This document shows positions 1-11,069 of a DNA stretch of 64,000 nucleotides, piece by piece. Source of the DNA: Hyalella azteca (lineage: Eukaryota; Arthropoda; Malacostraca; Amphipoda; Hyalellidae). The DNA lies in contig NW_025933453.1 of assembly GCF_000764305.2 (NCBI RefSeq), positions 62,001 through 126,000 of the forward strand. The letters are read 5' to 3'. Within the stretch, counting starts at the first letter, position 1. The number at the start of each line of letters is the position of its first letter. A model generated the notes under the pieces. That model was not told the DNA's origin, ran no database searches, and saw only the letters and a program-made list of their open reading frames with translations. Made by a program: the position numbers and the translations under genes.

Positions 1-2975
1 GGGCCTATTACTTCAGTGCCGACACTTACATTCTTACATTCTATTATATTCAAAAAGTATACGAAATAGTTTCTCATGAAAATATTGCTTTACGCTTCTT
101 TTCAATCTGAAATAATCACTGAACTGGTCTCTTTTCCTGACATGTAGTTGCGCTGCAAGTTTAAACACTACAGCTCAAATGTGCATTGCTTTAACGTTGT
201 TTTGTATGCAAACCTTGGTATCATTCAACGGCATCGACGTTTTATTCTGTCAGAGGCGTTGCAATAGCGCGGTCGCTTTACAGGCGCGCACTATTTCATT
301 TGAACGACACAATTTGCTTCGTGGTTTCGCTCCGACGATTGTTATGAGGATTTTCACTTGGGATTTTCAGAGTATAACCGGACGCCATGTTCATCGTCAT
401 GCACGTAAAGGTGTAACGGAAAAACGGTACGAAAAACTTGGTGAAAATTGCCCTGTGCATACGGTAACGAATCTTACTTATTATTTTCCCAAATGAACTG
501 TTCCTGTTGGTGAGTAATAAGTATATAATTTGTTAATTCTAAAAGATATAATATATGACATAATTCAATTGTTTTAGTGTAACTTTGGCGCTATTGAAAC
601 AAACAGGCATAGAAAGAATCTTTCAGTAACACGGTGGTTCGTCAGGGGTCAATGCCGCATTAATCAATTTAATGGATGTGGAGCGTTAGATTCCCACGTT
701 TCTATTCACACAGTTTTACTGGCCCTGCTGTGGCTAGGTAGGCATGTCTGTCTCTGATGTCACGGGTTTTATGCTCAGTATTCATAGTGGCAGCAGATTT
801 CGAATTCCAAGCCATGAAATGTGAAAAGAAATGGCGCCGGCTGCAAATGGAGGGCAAAAAGTATGCTCCTGCTTCGTCTGTTAACAATGGATGAGTAAAG
901 GTGTCATCAATTGACTGAGAGAAAAGTGAAATTTTTGGAGTTTTAGGGCATTGGGCGTTAAAATGATAAAAATCAAGTAAATATTCAATGCAGCACATCC
1001 ATATTTATCACTAGACAGCGGAATTTAACTCACATTGATCAAGTAATTTCTCGTCGGAAGCACTTATTAAACAGTGATAAGCAACCTTTACTTGGTAGCA
1101 TTTTAAAGGTGCAGAATATTATTAAATATTTCGTTGTGCCAGCTCGCCTCAGTCATTTATTGATGCAAAATCCAGTTTGCTGGCAGAAAATGGCGTTGAA
1201 ATGTCATGAAAAATGGAATGATTACGACTGATGCTTTTTTCTTTCTCTGAAAGTTAACGGCAAAAATTAGGTCCGCCTGTGATTTTAGATTTTTCAACAG
1301 AAGTTGAAAGTTATGTTATTTTCCGTTAAGTTTGTTATAAGGTTGCATTTTATAGGGTTTTATGTAATGAATATTTTGGAATAATTGAATTTTAATATTT
1401 GCGTATATTTGAATTTTAATATATCGATTGCTCGAATTTTGAATATAACAAATGAACTAATAAATTGTTTATTTATCTGTATTTGTGAAATAAATTGTGA
1501 GTAAATTTGAAGCAAACGAATGATGTTAACAATGTTGGAAATTTCCGATGATCTTAAGTTGTGACTTTTTGAAATATTTTTCTCCACACCTATTGTTAGG
1601 CACGGGTTTTAGGCAGACTACATCCAAACTGTCCTCGGATGTAGTTTGACAATAGTAGCGAGCGATTTCATCATTACCATTGCTGTGCCCATCATTGTCA
1701 TGTTATCGTTCTAAGTCATCTGGACCTCTTACGTGCAATTGATTTTGCAATTTTTCAAGTAATTATCGCAAGTCTCTCAAGTAAACATCGGCCTGAAACT
1801 CATCATTGGTTGTTTCAATCTTCCACGAACCGTAGGGCCCGCTGGCAGAGACCTTGAAAGGTTTAGAATTTAGATGTATTAGTTTCCCGCTACAGCACGA
1901 CCACCCTGAATTTTTAGCTTCGGCTTTTTACTCGAATAGCGTTAATATTTTTATTCCTGACCTTTTGGGAAAGCTTGGTTCTTTCCTAGTCTAAAGTTGC
2001 TAGTGAATGATTTGAGTCTGCACTCCCTTTCTTCCACTTTGTATAATTTCCCTTTACATGGCCTCTTAACTTGCCTCTTAAAATTACAGTTTAATTGCTT
2101 GGTGGCCAAAGACTTTAAGGTGGGTACGAGGCTGTTAATATAGTGACAGTGTGTCTTACATTTATTCTCGCAGAGTTTATAATTTTGATTACCAATTGTT
2201 TTACAGCTATTTATTCTTTTATTCGATAGAATAACCTTCGAATCCGGTGGGACACATCGTTTGATTTTTTTTATACTTTCAGCGACACAGTTTACAATTC
2301 AAAGAGCCTCCTGTTTGTTCATGGTGTATAAAATTTTGCTTCTGTGAGTAAATTTATTGAATGTTATTGCGACAGTGGAATACTATTACTGTTGTGCAGA
2401 ATTGTAAAATTTATACGTTATTTCTTGCTTCTACAGTTATGTTGGGCCGGGTTTGTTCGTCAGTATAACGTCGACGAGCCTGTACGTATTGGAAATGTTA
2501 CCGAGCTTTATTTTTGGAACTTGGTTCCTTGTTTATGTTTCGTTGAATCCTAAGCTTTTTTTCGACCTGTTGGATTTTCTTCTTCGGATCAAGTTCTAAA
2601 TAAAAGTTCATTCGTTTACCGTTTTTGTATTAAGCCTAACAATACTCTACATATAAATACTGTCCCAGCAAATAAATAATTTTAGGTTAATGAATGAAAA
2701 TTAGCGTATTTCAATCACTGAATTGCTTTTGTTGAAGCTTTGTCCTCTGAAATGGAAGACAAGTGAATATTCATGTCATGTGCATATTATTTTTGAATAT
2801 TGGCATACGTGATTGACTGCATGTGTATCAGAAAATAAAAAGTCTATGGAAAATATTTATGAGATGGTCGTCCGCGTTATGTATGGGATTGCATATTAAG
2901 CGATGACTGTATAATTTGTTTGATTTTCTATAATATAAGGGGCCATGTTGATTCACTATATCTTCGATACAGCGG
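1..2975. other. AT-rich DNA, no gene recognised
   Basis: No recognisable protein, RNA or repeat was found here. A few open frames of about 100 codons (179-496 plus, 702-998 minus) look like chance openings: they match no family I know and lack clear splice sites. Short A/T runs are common. The stretch reads like intron or intergenic DNA. Confidence 0.5.
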
Positions 2976-3566
2976 CTACTTTGCTTGACTTGTAAACTTG
3001 TTGCACGTGTGTTCTATGTTTTGAAATGGCGGGAATTTTTTTTCAACTATTGTGATCGTACAAGCATCAATAATTATTGTAGCCATTGAATCCCTTCTGA
3101 TATAACCCCAGTAACATTTAATTTTCCGTGAAAACTCATAACTTTGTAAAAAATTTTTTTTATCATTGACGCTACCAAATCTTTTCACTTTCTTTGTGGG
3201 ACAAATTACACATATTCTTCCTCGCGTTGGGACCTGTAAAGAACTGTAACTGTTTTCCCCGGGAACATGGAGCGTGAGGTGCGTTTTTCTTGGCATGTGA
3301 GCCAGCGCAGACTTTCCTGCGGTGATTGCTCCATTTCCTGCCGTGTTTCCTTGGCCGCTGCAGGAGGTGACAATGAGACACTGGCTCATCAGTGCCATCT
3401 CAAGCCTTGCAAGTCCAACGGTCATGAAAAGAGTGAAACTCGTGGCTTTCACTTCATGATCTCTATTTGTGTATATACTGCCTAAGAAATCTGTATTACT
3501 GGCTTTATTTCCGGTATTGTTACTGAAAAAAACATTATGGTGGAAGTAACACTCAAACATATGCAT
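2976..3566 (-). CDS. Unrecognised 196-codon open frame
   Basis: This is the longest open frame in the window outside a transposon. It runs from a Met codon to a stop with no break, through a patch (about 3170-3480) that is GC-richer than the DNA around it. The middle third is Gly/Ser/Thr-rich and the last third is rich in Lys, Arg and Ile. I see no signal peptide, convincing membrane segment or known domain. A second minus-strand frame (3172-3381) and a plus-strand frame (3267-3485) overlap it, which weakens the case because GC-rich patches open all frames at once. It may be a chance frame, a relic of a coding transposon, or a lineage-specific exon. Function unknown. Confidence 0.15.
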   Translation of the reverse strand: MHMFECYFHHNVFFSNNTGNKASNTDFLGSIYTNRDHEVKATSFTLFMTVGLARLEMALMSQCLIVTSCSGQGNTAGNGAITAGKSALAHMPRKTHLTLHVPGENSYSSLQVPTRGRICVICPTKKVKRFGSVNDKKNFLQSYEFSRKIKCYWGYIRRDSMATIIIDACTITIVEKKFPPFQNIEHTCNKFTSQAK

Positions 3567-5093
3567 TTGCAGTCCAAATTTTTATTTATTTTTATAGGGA
3601 TAATTTATTGATTGTACTGTAGCTAAATCTACCTGATGCATTTGTTTGTCCGACGATTTTCGGTAGTTTCATGACTTTTATGTTTTTTGGCTATTTCACA
3701 ACAATATGAAACGTTCGTTACTTTGTTTAAACTTTTACTTACGAAATATTACTTTTTTATGAAACGTTCATTATACTACAGCATAACTGGCTCAAGAACT
3801 TCCAAATTTTTAGCAAACTATTGATACAATACAGATTTCCAGTCCATTATTTTCTCCATGCTTCACGTAAATCAATTGAATTTTTAACATCGGAGTTTGC
3901 CTTTATAATTAATAAATTTTGTTGGTTCCTCCTGATGAATATTAATGTTAATTTGCACAATAAAATTTTCACTGACTTTATAATAAGTTTCTTTGACTCC
4001 AGAATTTTAAGGCAATGTTTTTTATTCTTTACAAGATCTGTACGTACTGAAAATGTGCGAGTTCACAAAATAAGATATTTCTTTCCATGCTCTTTGTAAC
4101 GTTCATTCGTTTTCGAAGGGCTTGAAAACAAGAGTTTCCTTGAACTTCTTATTAAAATTGGTTTCTGTAAAATGAACGTACAATGCTAAAAATAATCGCT
4201 TATAAATTTGTATTGAACACAGCATAAATAAGTAAAATACTTTATTTCGAACAAAACACATTAAGAACTTGAAACGAGTTAAAACATTCAGAACGAGATT
4301 CTTACTTAAACACGTACCACATATTCAAATCAACTAGGCAAGACGAGAGCCAGAATCGAACTAAATCAAACACGTAGATTAAAATGGACTGTAATTAAGT
4401 TACGTACGACACTAAGTTGCAACAAGCGGAAAATTTATTAAAAACATGTATTTGTAATAACTTCAAATTTCACCATCCTTAAAAAAATCTAATTTTCAAT
4501 AATCACTAGAAGCCCCTAGTGCTTTGCAGCAAAAAGTAACTTCTCTTTTCTATTGAAAATTTCTGCAGATATTCAATACTTATTTTGAATAAATACAATA
4601 AATACCACAAATTAAACTCTAAGAATTGACTAAATTGCGCCAACCGTTTATTCGAAATATATTTGAAACCATTTTTCGATTAACGGAATTCATAATTCCA
4701 CTTAGTAGTAATTTTCAATTATGGGAGAGGGCGGCTGCAACGTATCGATACATCGATATTCGGAGACACTCGCGGCACACTTGGAGGATGTCGAGGGCTT
4801 GAACAGGCTTCACTTTGCCAAGCCCCATGAACTTATGGCAGAATTTGTAGAGAAAATTATTCCAGCATAGCAGAATATTCCGAATTAGGCGAACATCGTC
4901 TCTGAAAATTTGCTTTCTTAGAATTAAACATGCGAGACGATGACCCGAAAATGCGAGACGATGCCTGCAAATTTTCAGGTATTCGTCCAATAAATTAGTG
5001 GCGCACCTTGAGAGAATTTCATGTACCTCTCTCATGCAATATATGCAAGTAAAGAACGATTAACATTATTGCTTCAACTAAAATACTAATGGA
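3567..5093. other. AT-rich DNA with one unrecognised open frame
   Basis: Nothing is recognised in 3567-4714. A 106-codon minus-strand frame at 4715-5035 sits in a less AT-rich patch and is rich in Leu, Arg and Cys. It contains a short internal direct repeat (the string gcgagacgatg occurs twice near 4930-4965). I could not assign it to a family, and its coding status is doubtful. Confidence 0.35.
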
Positions 5094-5192
5094 AAGACTG
5101 ACAATAATATAATATAATATATAATTTATTAAAATACAATAAAAAATAATTTAACAAAATTTATATAATATTATATATATATATATAGATTA
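5094..5192. repeat. AT-rich simple repeat
   Basis: Almost pure A/T, built of taatataatat and a short (TA)n run near 5175-5190. It is a low-complexity tract typical of introns. Confidence 0.8.
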
Positions 5193-7638
5193 ATATTTGC
5201 ATACTGATTTTCTCTGAATTCCCAAATAATAATTATGATTGAAATTGAGATTTCCGATTCTTCAAAAATATTTCACTTCAGTTGAAAGAGAAAAAAGCTT
5301 AATTAAATAAGAGATCCAGCAACGGGCTTTTTCTCAACCACAAGTCGGTCTAATTTTTTGGGGGCTCTTGGTCATCAAAAATCAATTAAGAGACCGAGTG
5401 TCTCCACGTGGCGATTACAGAAAAGATTTTCCCACAAACTTCTAAAGAATATTTAATAGAAAAAGGCAGTCATCAAGGATGGGATTCAACGACGAAGTAG
5501 TTTAAATAATAGATCCCAGAATTAAACATGAAATTCTTTTGCATGCTCTGACATGGAAGAGGCTTAAAAGAAAAAAGTAGAATTTCAAATTAGCTTGTGG
5601 GAAGAAAATATATTTCATGAAGGTGGAGCTGTCCACACGAATTTTCTAGCAGTTTCGAATTTGAGTATTATAGCCTAATTTGGACTGATTTCACTGATAT
5701 ATTCTGGATACCGAGTTGGCTATATGTTAAAAAATCATTTAAAGCTGCTTAGGAATTGCTTAAAGATTTTTCCCCACTTCTGTTCGGTTTGGTGGCAAAA
5801 TAAAACTGAACATTTACTCAATACCGGAAGATATTTCTTAGATTATTTCAGTCGTTAATAGTTTTCAGACATGCTTTTTCTATTTCTTTTCTGTGCACAA
5901 GGAGATATGATAACTGTTTTATTGGCTTTAATAATGCGCTTACATAACTTTTTAGAAATAAATATTCACCTTAAATTTGCGAGTAAAACTAAACCCTTTT
6001 CTACTACTAAACCTCGTTGTTCCAACTTCAATCAAATGAATTTAATTAATCGTAGCAATTATTACAATTGTATTATGTTGTCCCTTGTCAGATTTCAATC
6101 GCGCATATCAGATAAGCCTCCTAGAACTCTACCTTTATTGACTGAGCGTGCTGAGATCTGCTGCTTGTTGTTTAATGCAACCGGGGAAGCTGCTGAGACA
6201 GGATGTTGAACGCAGGTGTTGGTTGTTTGAGCCCGGCGCAGATGTTTGCTGTCTGAGCATTGCTTGTGCTCAGGAGTTTGTTTGACGCTTTTGTGTAGGA
6301 GTTAGGGACGGTGTTGGCTCAGCTCAAGTTTGCGGCCGATTATCATCGAAGCGCAGTTGTTGTGGAATCTCCCGCTTGAGAGTTGTGAGAAGTCGAACTT
6401 CCTTGAGGACTTCCGCTGTAAAGTTGACGACTTAGACGATCCGTAAAGTTGACGCGTGACTCGGGCCGTCTGGTTGGAAGACTCGATCCGCCAAGTTTAC
6501 AGAATTGGCCTTTAGGTTGACGAGGGGATTTTTGTGCAAAGTTGTTGAGAGAACCTATGTAAATTGAGACGTGCGCAGAGATGACAATGACGCGGTTTCC
6601 CATTTGATCACCGCGAGTAATGTGACAAAGATTTGACTTGATGAATGACTCGCATTAACGACTATTTCACCTGAATACGGATGTAGTCTCTATGCTTCAA
6701 GAACAGGTTATTATGACAGCAGAAAATTTATGTATGCCAGCAAACTTTTTTTAAAATTTAAACATTTTTAAATTCAGTGAATTAGTTTCATTATAATCAA
6801 TGACATAATTTTTTCTGGTTTGACGGATCTCCAGTATTTGGAAAATTTAGGAACATATACTCGTAGCAGCGCATCGCAAGTTTGGTCGCATATATATTTC
6901 AATGAGTCCTTGAAACGCGGGCGTAAGAACACATTTTTTGTGTAGAAATAACATGATAAATCGATTTTCCGATGTTAAATGATTTACTATCAATCACGTG
7001 AAACTTCCCAATGACTTCAAGTCTTGCACTCTGCTGGAAACTATGAGTTGGATGCCTTCCCATGCACTTGAACAGGATGCACCACTACAGGAATATATTC
7101 CTGCGAATGCCGACACACTGCCCAAACAGAAGCTATTCCTCATGCATCCATTCCTCAAATATCTCACGTGTCAGAACGTATCGCAAACTTGGAAGTTTAG
7201 TTTAATTTCATGGCTATAGGTTTCAAAAATTCAACTTTAGCCTTGTTTCGATTGGTTCTACTTTTTATGTAAAAATAATTTCTCTCAGATGTCTCAGATA
7301 AGATCGAATCGGGTTTCTGCTTGTGTTAAATTTTAATCATTTCATATAATAGTTCATGATATTACGATAAGCATTTATAGTTGAATCCAACCTTTCATGT
7401 AGCTGTTTGAATATTTGTTAATTTTTTCATAATTTAGATTGTTAGTTGGACGTTTTTCGAACACTCTTATTACATTCACGGTTACCACTGTAGTGGGACG
7501 TAAAAGCTTCATTTCTAATACTTGGGGGTTTCTGCCTGACTTGATGCCAACGTAAAAATGAATCGAAAGCATAACAATCTGACAAAGTTAAGGTGAAGAC
7601 ATCAATAAAGGTTCACAACATCACATACACTATATAGG
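5193..7638. other. No gene; one GC-richer patch at 6200-6610
   Basis: Most of this stretch is AT-rich with no recognisable content. Bases 6200-6610 are clearly richer in G and C, and the string gtaaagttgacg occurs twice (about 6418 and 6444), with further aagtt-type copies nearby. An 86-codon minus-strand frame (6343-6603), rich in Ser, Arg, Pro and Gln, crosses the patch. I could not tell whether this is a transposon relic, a regulatory patch or an exon. Confidence 0.4.
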
Positions 7639-7688
7639 CCCGTATGCTAAATAGGGCACTAGTACTACGAAGTAGCACTACGCACTAC
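7639..7688 (+). repeat. Left terminal inverted repeat
   Basis: Begins cccgtatgctaaatagggca and continues through a self-complementary string built on actacgaagtag. It differs at two positions from the reverse complement of 8745-8794. Tandem partial copies follow at about 7733 and 7811. Confidence 0.9.
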
Positions 7689-7969
7689 AAGCCGTAGTGC
7701 CTACTATAGTGCGACATGGAACACTACGGTTGGCATGCTAAATAGGGCACTAGCACTATGAAGTAGCACTACGCACTAAAAGCCATAGTGCGGCATAGAA
7801 CACTACGGTTGGTATGCTAAATAGGGCCAAAAGCATAACGCGCACTACAAAAATCTGAAGTGTCCTACACACCGCACTTCACGACGACACTACGGTATAT
7901 TTAACCTTGTTTACTTCGTCAGCTATGGATCTGTTTTGCTTACAGCAAAGGCATCATCGCGTAAAAACC

Positions 7970-8320
7970 TCAGGAACTACATGCCATGAATATAAAAAAG
8001 TGTACCGCTTCAGTGAATAACATGTTATTCTTATGGCTGACATTTTCCTTGGCGAAACAGATGAACAGCGTAGAAGTAGAAAATACTGTTCTTGTTTTTG
8101 ATACCATGTTTTGAATTTTTTTTTCTGGAATCATTTTGAATTCTTCTGCAAGAACTTTCCATGCTTCTCTCTTTTGTTCGATGTCTTTGGGAAGCGTGGC
8201 CTTTGAATATATGATGGGAAAGGTGCGCAGACGCATTGCGAATTTCAGCTCACCATCACAATTTTCACAAGTACCATTATATACCATCACAATTAGACAT
8301 TTTACATCAATCGTCTGCAA
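7970..8320 (-). CDS. MADF-like (Myb/SANT-type) DNA-binding fragment
   Basis: Open frame of 116 codons on the minus strand inside the inverted-repeat element. Residues about 30-80 fit the MADF pattern: FPIIYSKATLPKDIEQKREA, then WKVLAEEFKM, then a basic helix ending in KTRTVFS. The spacing of Pro-x-Ile-Tyr, Lys-x-x-Ala-Trp and Leu-Ala-Glu-Glu-Phe is typical. MADF domains are helix-turn-helix modules of the Myb/SANT kind. In insects they occur in host regulators with a BESS tail and as the second protein of PIF/Harbinger transposons. The location here favours the transposon protein. The first 30 residues (with Cys-x-x-Cys) and the last 35 do not resemble MADF, so the domain may be one exon or a decayed copy. 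The Met start is uncertain because an upstream exon may be spliced to it. Confidence 0.5.
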   Translation of the reverse strand: MQTIDVKCLIVMVYNGTCENCDGELKFAMRLRTFPIIYSKATLPKDIEQKREAWKVLAEEFKMIPEKKIQNMVSKTRTVFSTSTLFICFAKENVSHKNNMLFTEAVHFFIFMACSS

Positions 8321-8479
8321 AGAATGAGAATTACTTAGGGAATAATTAATTATTTGAGCACTTAACTATCATTCTTCAATAGACTCATAGCGTAGTGCGG
8401 CACTATAAAGTACTCAGACAGCGAAGTAGCACTTCAAAGTCTTTCTGCATACGAATCAGTAGTGCGACACTAAGCGACA

Positions 8480-8686
8480 CTAAACATTGTAGAGGGTCGC
8501 CTGCCGAAGACCGCCACTGCCCTGGATGTAATGGACCATCATGATTCCTGCCTTCTGGAACGTAGCCTTCAACACTTCAAGCCGTCCGTATCTAGGCCGT
8601 GGGTAGAACCAGCCCTCGGTCGAACGGCCACTTGTCGAAGGACGATAAATTTTAATTGGTGGTGCACGGCTGCGCTCCCCATTGTA
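8480..8686 (-). CDS. GC-rich frame inside the MADF element
   Basis: About 68 open codons on the minus strand, upstream of the MADF piece and inside the same inverted repeats. Third codon positions are mostly G or C although the surrounding DNA is AT-rich, which is a coding-like signal. The middle reads EGWFYPRPRYGRLEVLKATF, followed by a short hydrophobic stretch and a Gly-rich end. I do not recognise the protein. It could be the first exon of the element's accessory or transposase protein, spliced to the MADF frame about 160 bp downstream; it has no obvious Met start. The RPRYGR string recalls an amidated neuropeptide but lacks a signal peptide and dibasic cleavage sites. Confidence 0.3.
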   Translation of the reverse strand, partial: YNGERSRAPPIKIYRPSTSGRSTEGWFYPRPRYGRLEVLKATFQKAGIMMVHYIQGSGGLRQATLYNV

Positions 8687-8744
8687 GAGCTACTTCGAAG
8701 TGCTTAGTGTCTGTGACGTATTTAGCATACCAACAGGACACTTC

Positions 8745-8794
8745 GTAGTGCATAGTGCTACTTCGTAGTGCTAGTGCCCTATTTAGCATACGGG
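8745..8794 (-). repeat. Right terminal inverted repeat
   Basis: Reverse complement of the left end with two mismatches in 50 bases. It ends in tttagcatacggg. The base composition and palindromic core match the left copy. Confidence 0.9.
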
Positions 8795-9210
8795 TCAGTA
8801 TCTCAAAAATGGCAGATTTTGTGAGCTGCACTAGGCTAATGATGATCATCGTTCAGCCTTGATCCTGTCTAATGAATAACTAAACCACATACTTCTAATG
8901 AACGATGTTATTACTACTAAATTTTTTAGTCTTGTTTGAATATGTACGCCTGCTTAAAATAAACGCCCCGTGTTACGCTAGCCCGCTACACTTCTCCCCA
9001 ATAGACGTTGCACTTCTCATCAGACACATCACAAAATAAATGGTTCATAATAGGTTGCCTAAAAAAGATCAACATACTACACACACAACAAAAATTCATG
9101 TCTTTGAGAAGGATTCAGTTCATTCAGTTACAATACATTGAAAAACATTTCCTTATCGCTTTCCAATCAGATGTTTTACGGACACATTTCATTCCCAACA
9201 CCTCACTTAC
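8795..9210. other. Between transposon and candidate exons
   Basis: AT-rich DNA with no recognised gene. A plus-strand frame (9008-9289) overlaps the candidate minus-strand exon and is probably its shadow. Confidence 0.4.
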
Positions 9211-9330
9211 ATTGTCGTCGATTTTAGGCTGGAAAGAGCTTAAAATTCTATCGCGTAGACGACTACTCATTCGAACATACACATCGTGATACTTCTGCTC
9301 GAAGGCTCCAATTGGAGGCGCGTTGCGCAT
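9211..9330 (-). CDS. Candidate exon, unrecognised basic protein
   Basis: Minus-strand frame beginning at a Met codon near 9330 and reading MRNAPPIGAFEQKYHDVYVR, then an Arg/Ser-rich helix-like stretch. It ends at a perfect donor, GTAAGT, at 9210-9205. The frame stays open past the donor to 9124, so the splice site is a proposal. Protein-like composition and the donor support coding, but I do not recognise the family. With the exon at 9429-9526 it could be part of a gene read leftwards; the phase between them was not established. Confidence 0.25.
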
Positions 9331-9428
9331 TCCCCCAAAGTTTCATGATGACCCATCATCATAGTTTCAAATGACGAGCACTTTGAAGAAACGTTACCGC
9401 ATCCGCAATAAACAAATATAAACGTTAC

Positions 9429-9526
9429 CTCTCCGACGTCGCACACTTATTCGGCTGTCTTCCCCATCAGAGCTGGAGGGTTCGGCTTCAGAGCTAGAAA
9501 AGCTGCTTATCTCTTCAGAGAAGTAA
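9429..9526 (-). CDS. Candidate internal exon, Ser/Glu-rich then basic
   Basis: A 98-bp minus-strand block between an acceptor (cacttcag at 9534-9527) and a donor (gtaacg from 9428). In the open frame it reads YFSEEISSFSSSEAEPSSSD, continues acidic, and closes with RISVRRRR at the donor. An acidic serine run followed by an Arg cluster is typical of nuclear or regulatory proteins with casein-kinase-like sites. The block is GC-richer than its surroundings. No domain is recognised. It could be a chance match, but the splice signals, composition and open frame agree. Confidence 0.35.
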
Positions 9527-10239
9527 CTGAAGTGAATTCGTCAGTAGCTGACTCGAAACCTGGACCAAGGATTGAAGGTTGCAGACCTGAGGTCCCAAGA
9601 GAACGACAACCGCTGGTGAAATATTCATGCCGTTCTGCATCCATCGTCGGCTACTGCATTGACAATATTGAGCTCTACAATAAAGTTCTTCTCAAGCATT
9701 AAAATTATCAACTGCTCTCTATATTCGTGGAGTGACAACCAAATAAATGGCGGATTATACGATTGCTTAAGTATTTGAACAGAAGCAGCTTAAATAACAC
9801 GCTCGCAGCAACATATACACTAATTTGAAAATTTCTACCTCTGCCAAAATCTAGGAAGCACAATTGCGTATTCATGATGAATGCCGCTTGCAGATGAGAA
9901 GCATTGCAACGAACTTCACTTCAGAAAGCACTGGACGACAAAATATAATGAATTTATATTGTTGAAAATGTCGAAAGCGATAACATTCAGTTTTTAACAC
10001 TGAGTTGCTACCAAGTTGTAGATTTTACTATACCCAATAAGATTATACAACTTGAATGATAAGCGTGTATCATCCGGCGTCCAATAGAGCGAAGAACTGT
10101 ATACCAGTGCCCAATATTAGCCAAAATGTGCGAACCACCTCTCATTGTCCTGCTTAGTCTCAAGCCGGGGTAGTTGATAACCCCACTCCTGAATAGGGAA
10201 AATAAAGGGGTTGCTTTGGTACCTCTGCATCTGAAGCGT
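9527..10239. other. No gene recognised
   Basis: Mixed-composition DNA without recognisable coding, RNA or repeat content. A 99-codon minus-strand frame at 10008-10307 looks like a chance frame running into the CpG-rich tract to its right. Confidence 0.4.
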
Positions 10240-10680
10240 TGATGTTTTGCTGAACACAGGCAATACACGCATCTTGACGTACAAGCAATGCACGCGCGTT
10301 CATGCACGAATATCGCAAGGGAGTTCGCACAAGCGTAACGTCAGCGTGTTCACGGAAACGTATCGCAAGCGTCGTGACATAAACGTAAGGCGTGCGTGTC
10401 GAAGAAAACGCAATGCACGCGAGTTAGCTAAGCACGCGTTATCGTCGCGTGTCGATGGACACTCATTGCACGCGTAATGAAGCTCGCGCAAACGCTGGCG
10501 TGATCATAAAAATTCGTTCCAAAATGTTGTCCCAAAAGTGTCGAAGCAGTTTGCGCAACCGAAAAAGCACTCAAATCAAGTGTATCGAAGATAAAGTAAC
10601 GCACACACGTTGACGTACGCGCAATGCATTAGCTTTGAAACGTACGCGTTAAGTTCGTGAGTCTGCACTTGGCCACTTGC
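10240..10680. other. CpG-rich tract with GCAATGCACGCG-type motifs
   Basis: CpG is strongly over-represented compared with the flanks. Variants of gcaatgcacgcg recur (about 10265, 10410, 10622), with inverted or shifted relatives such as cattgcacgcg (about 10464) and acgtacgcg. All frames are fairly open, as expected in stop-poor GC-rich DNA, so the 60-76 codon frames here are not evidence of genes. The tract could be a CpG island, a regulatory cluster or an old repeat. Confidence 0.5.
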
Positions 10681-10850
10681 ATCGTCTGGGTTTCTGAATC
10701 AAGGGCTGGTCACGCTCGCACTAAAAAATCATGCCAGCTACTGCGCAGGTTGAGCATGAGGCAGTCTGTTCAGCCGATTATTTAGGCTGTCTCATGCAGA
10801 TTCGGCCCTTAGGGCATGTGACTACAGAAAACGGCTCCTAATTACAGTAG

Positions 10851-11069
10851 TTGCAGAATACAGTAGGCGGCCGATTCGCGTCTGATATGCCTCTAGAGCG
10901 GGTATGGCGAGTGTTCGACGCCCCTGAGCGGAATCTGGATTTCGATTGGGTTTTCTACTGTAAATTGGAGGATCTCGTGAAGTACAACTTGAGAGATGCC
11001 GGCAACCTTACAGCATTGCTTTACCCTGCTTCAAAGAGTTATCTTAGAGCGCTGGGTTCCCATGCTTGA
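10851..11069 (+). CDS. Unrecognised open frame, protein-like
   Basis: A 72-codon plus-strand frame. The central part, LERVWRVFDAPERNLDFDWV followed by FYCKLEDLVKYNLRDAG, has a balanced, globular-looking composition unlike most frames here. I recognise no domain. No clear acceptor or donor brackets it. It may be a transposon fragment or exon. The DNA after it (11040-11300) repeats the string gcgctgggtt three or four times, so the region may be a decayed repeat. Confidence 0.2.
   Translation: MQNTVGGRFASDMPLERVWRVFDAPERNLDFDWVFYCKLEDLVKYNLRDAGNLTALLYPASKSYLRALGSHA

Larger units (their letters stand above)
7639..8794. mobile_element. DNA transposon with 50-bp inverted ends, MADF cargo
   Basis: A 1,156-bp element bounded by inverted repeats at 7639-7688 and 8745-8794 that agree at 48 of 50 positions, starting cccgtatgctaaatagggca. 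A second copy of the end motif (tatgctaaata preceded by gttgg) lies inside each end: near 7733 and 7811 on the left and near 8725 inverted on the right. The termini are therefore compound. On the minus strand it carries a GC-richer frame (8480-8686) and then a MADF-like domain (7970-8320). MADF/Myb-like accessory proteins are known from animal PIF/Harbinger transposons, so that superfamily is the best guess, but I see no DDE transposase and no clear target-site duplication (flanks tatatagg and tcagtatc do not match). It is probably a non-autonomous or internally deleted copy. Confidence 0.75.

Noticed and set aside
8600..8660. RPRYGR text resembling an amidated RYamide/NPY-type neuropeptide
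   Set aside because: There is no signal peptide, no dibasic cleavage site on either side, and the frame lies inside a transposon bounded by inverted repeats.
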